Assembly: GCA_027079895.1 (NCBI GenBank)
Contig: JALWUZ010000386.1
Coordinates: 1-5,397, forward strand
Direction: 5' to 3'
Length of the DNA stretch: 5,397 nt
DNA from: Anaerolineae bacterium
GTDB taxonomy: Bacteria; Chloroflexota; Anaerolineae; B4-G1
Shown here: piece by piece, positions 1 through 4,900 of the stretch
How the letters are laid out: every line of letters begins with the position of its first letter
Numbering within the stretch: the first letter of the stretch is position 1
Notes under the pieces: generated by a model
What the model was told of the DNA's origin: nothing
What the model saw: only the letters and a program-made list of their open reading frames with translations
The model's database searches: none
Translations under genes and position numbers: made by a program

Positions 1-1858
1 CCAACGCCCCGCTCAGCGCCATCGCCAGCACGAAACTCCGCGCCACCCCGATGCCCGCCGTCCGCGCCGCGTTGGGATTGGCCCCCACCGCCCGAATCTC
101 GAACCCCAACGTCGTCTTGAAGAGCAGCCAATAGACCACCGCCACCGCCGCCAACGCCAGGAACAGCCCGACGTTGAGCGATATGGACGGGTCGTTGGGG
201 AAGAACTGCGGCAAGTAGGCCGTCGGCTGAATCTCCGGGCTGATTGGCCGGTAGCCGGGCCGCGCCATCGGCCCGCCCACCTGGAGCAGATAGTCGGCCA
301 GCCGGTAGGCGATATAGTTCAGCATGATGGTGTTGATGACCTCGTGCGCCCCCGTCTTCGCCTTCAGATACCCGGCGATCGCGGCCCACAGCGCACCGCC
401 GACCATCCCCGCCAGCAACGCCAGCGGCAGATGGATGAACCACGGTAGCCCGGTGATGCGGTAGCCGATGTAGACCGACGCCAGCCCGCCGATGAAATAC
501 TGCCCCTCCGCGCCGATGTTGAACAGGCCGCCGCGGAACCCCAGGGCGACTGCCAGCCCGGCGAAAATATACGGCGTGGAGATGCGCAGCCCCTCCGTCA
601 GCGGGCGGATAGCCCGCAACAACTCCGTCCCATCTCCCGTCTGCGAGTAGATGCGGAACCCCTCGGCGATGCGGCCCGGATTGCCGAACGCCCCCTCGAA
701 CAGCGCGGTATACGCCTGCACCACCGCGTGCCAGGCGACCGCCAGCCCGGCCCCGACCCCCTCGCCGAAGGCCGCCCAGACCAGCGGGTCGAACGCGGCG
801 ATGAAGAGCGCACCGATGACCAACGCCGTGAAAATCGCCAACAGCGGCAACAACGCCGCCTGCCAGTTCCAGGCCATCAGCCGGGGGAGCAGGCCGGTCA
901 CCAGTTCCTCCCCCTTGAGCCCAACCCCCGTGCGCACCTTGCCCGTTCGCAGCCCCTCCGCCACCTCCAGAATCTTGCCCCGCACCTCCGAGGGGATGGC
1001 GGTATCGGCGCGGTGATACGGTGCCAGCCCCACCCCGTCGTTGGCGAGATTGAAGCGCACCGTCCCGCTCTGGAGTTCGCCGCGCACCGCCTGCGTCACC
1101 GCCGCGTAGACCGCCCGGTCCACCCGCTTGACCGCGCTGGTCAGCAGACGGTCGGCCCCGGCCGCCGCGCCGTCCGCGAACGTCGTCGCCCACTCGTCCT
1201 GATCCACCCCGATGACCCACACCCCCTTCTGGGCGGCGGACAGAATGGCCGCGCTCCCACACCCCCCGGCGGCGGCGAAGAGCACATCCGCCTGCTCCGC
1301 CGTCAACTCATCGGCCGCCTGCCGTCCGGCCTCCTCATCGGTGAACGAATCGGTGTAGCGGGACAGCACCCGCGCCCGCTGATTGGTGTGGGCCACACCG
1401 TGCTCGAACCCGCGATGAAACTTGCGCACCGGCGGCACATCCATCCCGCCGACGAACCCCACCACGTCCGACTCCGTCATCAGCCCCGCCAGCGCACCGG
1501 CCAGAAACCCGGCCTCGTCCTCGGCGAACACCAACCCGGTGACGTTCTTGCTCTCCGGCAGCGGCTCGTAGTCCACGATGACGAAACGCACCGCCGGGTA
1601 CTGCGTCGCCAGCCGCTCGACCGCCGCGCCGGTCTTCGAGCCGATAGTGACGACCAGCGTACACCCCTCCGCCGCCGCCTGCCGCAAATTCGCCTCGTAC
1701 TCCACCGGCGTTTTGGTCTGGAACACCGCGAACGGCACGTTATGCTCCTCGACGGCCTTCATCAACCCCTCGTAAGCGTACTGATTGAACGTGCCGTCGT
1801 CAATGCGGCCCACGTCCGTCACCAGTCCGACCTTCTCGACCTTTCGTTGTTCACTCAT
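1..1858 (-). CDS. Fused BMP/PnrA-type substrate-binding domain + ABC transporter permease (3' end outside window)
   Basis: This appears to be the membrane subunit of a nucleoside-type ABC importer with a substrate-binding domain built in. I read 619 codons from ATG 1858 in one frame with no stop. Residues ~8-310 form a whole BMP/PnrA domain: DVGRIDDGTFNQ (15-26), GGMD (137-140), GGCGSA (198-203), GVDQD (217-221) and K244 in SAVKRVD. From memory, N25, D219 and K244 match nucleoside-contacting positions of Treponema PnrA. The permease half has a first membrane helix at ~334-356, then GFRGGLFNIGAEGQ (440-453), HEVINTIMLNYIA (505-517) and GANPNAA (592-598), typical of NupP/YufP permeases. No signal peptide or lipobox precedes the binding domain, and an in-frame stop (1886-1888) lies ten codons upstream of the ATG, so none has been missed. 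AGGGGG five bases upstream supports the start. It overlaps the ATPase gene by 8 nt. Nucleoside specificity is inferred from the family. Confidence 0.9.
   Translation of the reverse strand, partial: MSEQRKVEKVGLVTDVGRIDDGTFNQYAYEGLMKAVEEHNVPFAVFQTKTPVEYEANLRQAAAEGCTLVVTIGSKTGAAVERLATQYPAVRFVIVDYEPLPESKNVTGLVFAEDEAGFLAGALAGLMTESDVVGFVGGMDVPPVRKFHRGFEHGVAHTNQRARVLSRYTDSFTDEEAGRQAADELTAEQADVLFAAAGGCGSAAILSAAQKGVWVIGVDQDEWATTFADGAAAGADRLLTSAVKRVDRAVYAAVTQAVRGELQSGTVRFNLANDGVGLAPYHRADTAIPSEVRGKILEVAEGLRTGKVRTGVGLKGEELVTGLLPRLMAWNWQAALLPLLAIFTALVIGALFIAAFDPLVWAAFGEGVGAGLAVAWHAVVQAYTALFEGAFGNPGRIAEGFRIYSQTGDGTELLRAIRPLTEGLRISTPYIFAGLAVALGFRGGLFNIGAEGQYFIGGLASVYIGYRITGLPWFIHLPLALLAGMVGGALWAAIAGYLKAKTGAHEVINTIMLNYIAYRLADYLLQVGGPMARPGYRPISPEIQPTAYLPQFFPNDPSISLNVGLFLALAAVAVVYWLLFKTTLGFEIRAVGANPNAARTAGIGVARSFVLAMALSGAL
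899..911 (-). promoter_or_regulatory. Possible internal ribosome site and in-frame GTG start for a standalone permease
   Basis: Inside the fusion gene, GGAGG (911-907, within a longer GGGGGAGG) is followed by AACTG and then GTG (901-899), which is codon 320 in frame. A start here would give a permease beginning about 14 residues before the first membrane helix. The bases also encode K-G-E-E-L, and purine-rich Glu codons can mimic such sites by chance, so activity is only inferred. Confidence 0.45.
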
Positions 1859-3410
1859 CGTTGCCCCCTGTCTCCGCCGACCGCGTCATCCCGGCCATCA
1901 ACAGCCCCAACTCCTCCTTCGTCACCTCGTCGGCCGGCAGAATATCCACGATACGCCCCTCGTACATCACCGCGATGCGGTCCGAGAGCCCCATCACCTC
2001 GTCCAACTCCGGCGAGACCAGCAACACCGCGCACCCATCATCCCGCTTCTCGATGATGCGGCGGTGGATATACTCGATCGAGCCCACATCGAGCCCGCGC
2101 GTCGGCTGCGAGGCGATGAGCAACTTGATTGGGCGGGAGAACTCGCGGGCGACGATCACCTTCTGCTGATTGCCGCCGGAGAGATTGGCGACGGGCGTCA
2201 GCACACTGGGCGTGCGCACGTCGAACAAGCGCGTCTCCCGCTCCGCCGTCTCCAAAATCGCCTCCTGATTCAGCACCCCCAAGTGCGAGAAGGGGGGGAG
2301 GTAATACGTGTTGAGAATCAGATTATCGGCGACGGGGAAACTGAGCACCAGCCCGTCCCGCTGCCGGTCCTCCGGCACGTGGGCCGTCCCCTGCGAAAGC
2401 ACCTTGCGCGGCGGGCCGTTAGTCACATCGCGGCCCAGGATGCGCACCCGCCCGCTCTCCGCCGGCCGCAGACCGGTCAACGCCTGCACCAACTCCGTCT
2501 GCCCGTTCCCCTGCACCCCGGCGACGCCGAGCACCTCCCCGGCCCGCACCTGGAAAGAGACCTCCCGCACCGCCGGATTCCCCCGGTCGTCCCTCACCGT
2601 CAGCCCGGCGACATCCAACACCGTCTCGCCGGGGTGGGCCGGGCCCTTCTCCACCTGGAGGAGCACCTGCCGCCCGACCATCATCGCTGCCAGGGACTGC
2701 TCATCCGTTTCGGACGGCGTAATCGTCCCGACCACCCGCCCGTTGCGCAAGACCGTGATCCGGTCGGCGATCTCCATCACCTCCTTCAACTTGTGAGTGA
2801 TGAAGATCACCGACTTGCCGCCATCCACCAGCGAGCGGATGACCTTGAACAAATCATCCACCTCCTGCGGCGTGAGGACGGCCGTCGGCTCGTCCAGGAT
2901 GAGGATGTCCGCCTCGCGGTAGAGCAATTTGATAATCTCCACCCGCTGCTGCACCCCGACCGGCAACTCCTTGATGTAAGCGTCGGGGTCCACCTCCAGC
3001 CCGTACTGAGCGGAGATCTCGCGGATGCGGCGGGCGGCGGCGGCGCGGTCGAGGAAAATCCCGTTCTTGATGGACTCCACGCCCAACATCACGTTCTCCG
3101 TCACCGTCAGCACCGGCACCAACATAAAATGCTGATGCACCATCCCAATCCCCTGAGCGATAGCGTCGTTGGGGTTTCTGATCTCCACCCGCTTCCCCTG
3201 GACGATGATCTCCCCCTCGTCGGGGGAGTAGAGGCCGTAGAGGATATTCATCAAAGTGGACTTCCCCGCTCCGTTCTCCCCCAAGAGAGTGAGAATCTCA
3301 CCGCGATGCAGCACCAAATCTATGTGATCGTTCGCCAAGACGCCGGGAAAGGCTTTAGTGATGCCGTGCAATTCCAGCACCGGCGGCGAGGATGAATTGG
3401 ATACAGCCAT
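1851..3410 (-). CDS. BMP/nucleoside-type ABC transporter ATP-binding protein (two nucleotide-binding domains in tandem)
   Basis: This is the cytoplasmic ATPase subunit that powers the importer encoded by the overlapping downstream gene; 519 residues is the usual length for the YufO/NupO/sugar-type double ATPases. Domain 1 has Walker A GENGAGKST (44-52), Q-loop Q93, signature PVGVQQ (150-155), Walker B D173-E174 and switch H206. Domain 2 has a degenerate Walker A, GVQGNGQTE (298-306, lysine replaced by glutamine), an intact signature LSGGNQQ (410-416) and ASQPTRGLD (433-441) in place of the Walker B D-E pair. So one of the two composite ATP sites should be catalytic (domain 1 Walker with domain 2 signature), as is usual in this family. 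The start is set at ATG 3410 because GGAGG lies five bases upstream; a 14-codon extension to 3452 has no such support. Its own promoter lies just upstream. The stop TGA is inside the next gene's ATGAGTGA, suggesting translational coupling. Confidence 0.95.
   Translation of the reverse strand: MAVSNSSSPPVLELHGITKAFPGVLANDHIDLVLHRGEILTLLGENGAGKSTLMNILYGLYSPDEGEIIVQGKRVEIRNPNDAIAQGIGMVHQHFMLVPVLTVTENVMLGVESIKNGIFLDRAAAARRIREISAQYGLEVDPDAYIKELPVGVQQRVEIIKLLYREADILILDEPTAVLTPQEVDDLFKVIRSLVDGGKSVIFITHKLKEVMEIADRITVLRNGRVVGTITPSETDEQSLAAMMVGRQVLLQVEKGPAHPGETVLDVAGLTVRDDRGNPAVREVSFQVRAGEVLGVAGVQGNGQTELVQALTGLRPAESGRVRILGRDVTNGPPRKVLSQGTAHVPEDRQRDGLVLSFPVADNLILNTYYLPPFSHLGVLNQEAILETAERETRLFDVRTPSVLTPVANLSGGNQQKVIVAREFSRPIKLLIASQPTRGLDVGSIEYIHRRIIEKRDDGCAVLLVSPELDEVMGLSDRIAVMYEGRIVDILPADEVTKEELGLLMAGMTRSAETGGNDE
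1864..1869 (-). promoter_or_regulatory. Ribosome binding site of the fusion gene, inside the ATPase coding region
   Basis: AGGGGG (1869-1864), then CAACG, then ATG 1858. It lies within the last codons of the ATPase gene, and the start overlaps that gene's stop (ATGAGTGA, 1858-1851), the usual arrangement for translational coupling. Confidence 0.65.
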
Positions 3411-3415
3411 AATCG

Positions 3416-3420
3416 CCTCC
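3416..3420 (-). promoter_or_regulatory. Ribosome binding site deciding the ABC ATPase start
   Basis: GGAGG (3420-3416) followed by CGATT and then ATG 3410. The same five-base spacing is seen before glgC, which supports 3410 over the longer upstream start at 3452. Confidence 0.85.
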
Positions 3421-3427
3421 TGACTCG

Positions 3428-3445
3428 GCCGGGAGCAACCCCGGC
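3428..3445 (-). other. Small hairpin in the leader of the ABC transporter transcript
   Basis: GCCGGG (3445-3440), loop GTTGCT, CCCGGC (3433-3428): a perfect six-base-pair GC stem between the predicted transcription start (~3457) and the GGAGG at 3420. There is no following T run, so it does not look like a terminator. It could affect ribosome access or mRNA stability, or be a chance product of GC-rich DNA. Confidence 0.4.
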
Positions 3446-3463
3446 GGTTCACGCTACGGGGAG

Positions 3464-3492
3464 AGTATATCCCAACCGGGCGGACAAGTCAA
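3464..3492 (-). promoter_or_regulatory. Sigma-70-type promoter of the ABC transporter genes
   Basis: Read on the minus strand: -35 TTGACT (3492-3487), a 17-base spacer (3486-3470) and -10 TATACT (3469-3464). Each hexamer is one base off consensus. The -35 box begins two bases after the glgC stop codon. Transcription would start near 3457, giving a leader of about 47 bases before ATG 3410. Prediction from sequence only. Confidence 0.8.
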
Positions 3493-3494
3493 CA

Positions 3495-4751
3495 CTAAAT
3501 CACCGTCCCGTCGGGGATGACGGCGTTTTTGGGGATGACCACGATCCCGTCCCGGATGACATACTGCTCCGCGTCCACATTCTCGTCGGGCGGATGGGGG
3601 CGGATGATGACCCCGGCCCCGATGCGGGCGTTCTTGTCAATGATCGCCCCCTCGATTGCGCAGCCCGCCCCGATGCCGACATCGGGACGCCCCAGGCGGC
3701 GGTTCTCCACCTTCCGCTCCGGCGTCTCGTAGAAATCGGCCCCCATCACCACCGCGCGGACGAGGCGCACATCCGGCCCGATGACACTCCGCAGCCCGAC
3801 GACCGACTCCCGAATCTCCGCCTGCCGGATGAGACACCCTTCGGCCAACACCGTGCGGGTCAGCGTGCAGCCGTCGGCGCGGGACGAGGGCAAGAAACGG
3901 GGACGGGTATAAATCGGGCGTTGCGGCTCGTAGAAATCGAAGGGCGGGTTCGGCAGCGTCAGGGCCAGATTCGCCTCGTAGAAGGCCCGGATCGTGCCGA
4001 TGTCCTCCCAGTAGCCGGTGAAAGGATAAGCGTACACCCGATGGCTCTCGATAGCGGCGGGGATGATCTGCCGCCCGAAATCCTCGGCGTCGGAAGCCGT
4101 CAGCACCTCCCGCAGCACATCGGCCCGGAAGACGTAAATCCCCATCGAGGCCAGATAAGGCCGCTCGTCACCGGGGCGGCTTTCCAGGCCGTCCAGTTCG
4201 TCGGGGGACGGCTTCTCGTGGAAAGCGGTAATTCGCCCCTCGGCGTCGGTCTTGAGAATGCCGAAACGGGGCGCGTCGGCGCGACCCACCGGCTGCACGG
4301 CGATCGTCACATCGGCCCGCTGCTCCCGATGGAGCGCGATGAACTGGGCGTAATCCATACGGTACAGATGGTCGCCGGACAGGATGAGAATGTCGTCCAC
4401 GCGGGCGTGAGCGAAGCGGGGCAACTGCTTGCGCACGGCGTCGGCGGTCCCCTGATACCAGTCCATCCCGCTGGGAGTCTCCTCGGCCGCCAGGATGTTG
4501 ACGAACCCGCCGGAGAACATATCGAACTTGTAAGTCTGGTAGATGTGCCGATGGAGCGAGGCGGAGAGGAACTGAGTCAGCACGTGAATCTTGTGAATGC
4601 CGGAGTTGAGACAATTGCTGATGGGGATGTCAATCAGGCGGTACTTGCCGCCGATGGGGACGGCCGGCTTGGCCCGCAACTTGGTCAGCGGATAGAGGCG
4701 GGTTCCCCGTCCCCCGCCGAGGATGATCGCCAACACATCTCGCATCGCCAT
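3495..4751 (-). CDS. glgC: Glucose-1-phosphate adenylyltransferase (ADP-glucose pyrophosphorylase)
   Basis: This cytoplasmic enzyme makes ADP-glucose and pyrophosphate from ATP and glucose 1-phosphate, the committed step of bacterial glycogen synthesis. The 418 residues match a full-length subunit. The nucleotidyltransferase domain (~4-260) carries GGGRGTRL (12-19), WYQGTADAV (98-106), SGDHLYRMD (125-133, metal-binding D127), FHEKP (177-181, K180 for glucose 1-phosphate), ASMGIYVF (201-208) and GYWEDIGTI (246-254, D250). A left-handed beta-helix domain follows to the end (for example VVGLRSVIGPDV). The C-terminus, with DKNARIG (K373) and PKNAVIPDGT (K408), resembles cyanobacterial/plant enzymes rather than E. 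coli GlgC. GGAGG five bases before ATG 4751 favours that start; M3 (4745) would be 11 bases away. It has its own promoter and ends with TAG just ahead of the promoter of the transporter genes. No other glycogen gene is visible here. Confidence 0.97.
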   Translation of the reverse strand: MAMRDVLAIILGGGRGTRLYPLTKLRAKPAVPIGGKYRLIDIPISNCLNSGIHKIHVLTQFLSASLHRHIYQTYKFDMFSGGFVNILAAEETPSGMDWYQGTADAVRKQLPRFAHARVDDILILSGDHLYRMDYAQFIALHREQRADVTIAVQPVGRADAPRFGILKTDAEGRITAFHEKPSPDELDGLESRPGDERPYLASMGIYVFRADVLREVLTASDAEDFGRQIIPAAIESHRVYAYPFTGYWEDIGTIRAFYEANLALTLPNPPFDFYEPQRPIYTRPRFLPSSRADGCTLTRTVLAEGCLIRQAEIRESVVGLRSVIGPDVRLVRAVVMGADFYETPERKVENRRLGRPDVGIGAGCAIEGAIIDKNARIGAGVIIRPHPPDENVDAEQYVIRDGIVVIPKNAVIPDGTVI

Positions 4752-4756
4752 AGAGC

Positions 4757-4761
4757 CCTCC
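4757..4761 (-). promoter_or_regulatory. Ribosome binding site deciding the glgC start
   Basis: GGAGG (4761-4757), then GCTCT, then ATG 4751. The five-base spacing fits this ATG better than the in-frame ATG at 4745, which would be 11 bases away. Confidence 0.8.
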
Positions 4762-4778
4762 TTCGCGTCGTCGCCGCA

Positions 4779-4804
4779 GCCCCGCCTCCGCAGGCGGGCG
4801 GGGC
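4779..4804 (-). other. GC-rich inverted repeat at the 5' end of the glgC transcript
   Basis: Two mutually exclusive stems can form. One pairs 4779-4786 with 4797-4804 (8 bp, GCCCCGCC/GGCGGGGC). The other pairs 4781-4787 with 4792-4798 (7 bp, tetraloop). The repeat begins two bases from the -10 box and covers the expected transcription start, so it may act as leader structure or operator. No T run follows on either strand. Confidence 0.45.
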
Positions 4805-4805
4805 A

Positions 4806-4833
4806 ATCGTATCATGGAACGGATGACTGTCAA
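4806..4833 (-). promoter_or_regulatory. Sigma-70-type promoter of glgC
   Basis: Read on the minus strand: a perfect -35 TTGACA (4833-4828), a 16-base spacer, and -10 TACGAT (4811-4806) preceded by TGA, which makes an extended -10 that would offset the weaker hexamer. Transcription would begin near 4799, about 48 bases before ATG 4751. It is divergent from the PHP-gene promoter, with 20 bp between the two -35 boxes. Confidence 0.75.
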
Positions 4834-4836
4834 GCG

Positions 4837-4849
4837 CGGCGAGCCGCCG
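4837..4849. other. Short dyad between the divergent -35 boxes
   Basis: CGGCG-AGC-CGCCG lies in the 20 bp separating the glgC and PHP-gene -35 boxes. Its place would suit a shared regulator, but five-base GC arms arise easily by chance in this composition, so this is a weak candidate operator. Confidence 0.25.
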
Positions 4850-4853
4850 TCGG

Positions 4854-4882
4854 TTGACAGGAACCCCTCCCTCACCTATAAT
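4854..4882 (+). promoter_or_regulatory. Consensus sigma-70 promoter of the PHP hydrolase gene
   Basis: -35 TTGACA (4854-4859), 17-base spacer, -10 TATAAT (4877-4882): both hexamers and the spacing match consensus exactly. Transcription would start near 4889, only about 12 bases before ATG 4901, so the leader is very short and the ribosome site GGTGAT sits right at its 5' end. Confidence 0.85.
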
Positions 4883-4900
4883 CGTCTCCGGTGATGAACC

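Noticed and set aside
875..877. ATG at codon 328 as the start of a separate permease
   Set aside because: The GGAGG is 29 bases away; the GTG at 901-899 fits that site much better.
728..2056. Long open frame on the plus strand opposite the fusion and ATPase genes
   Set aside because: It is the antisense of the fusion gene in codon register, rich in Arg/Pro/His with no recognisable domain; such frames stay open in GC-rich DNA.
1785..3395. Long plus-strand open frame opposite the ABC ATPase
   Set aside because: The minus strand carries every ABC motif in order; the plus frame is His/Arg/Pro-rich and has no domain.
3411..3452. Fourteen-codon N-terminal extension of the ABC ATPase
   Set aside because: It would begin about five bases after the predicted transcript start without a ribosome site, whereas ATG 3410 has GGAGG at ideal spacing.
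3411..3463. Purine riboswitch upstream of a nucleoside transporter
   Set aside because: The leader is only ~47 bases, with a single 6-bp stem; it is too short for the three-helix purine aptamer and I see no conserved core.
4779..4804. Rho-independent terminator
   Set aside because: The hairpin is strong but neither strand has a T run after it, and it lies between a promoter and its gene.
3594..4826. Long plus-strand open frame opposite glgC
   Set aside because: Mirror of glgC, with unambiguous GlgC motifs on the other strand; it would also run into the glgC promoter.
4894..4896. Upstream ATG as the PHP gene start
   Set aside because: It is out of frame with the signal peptide and PHP motifs and overlaps the likely ribosome site.
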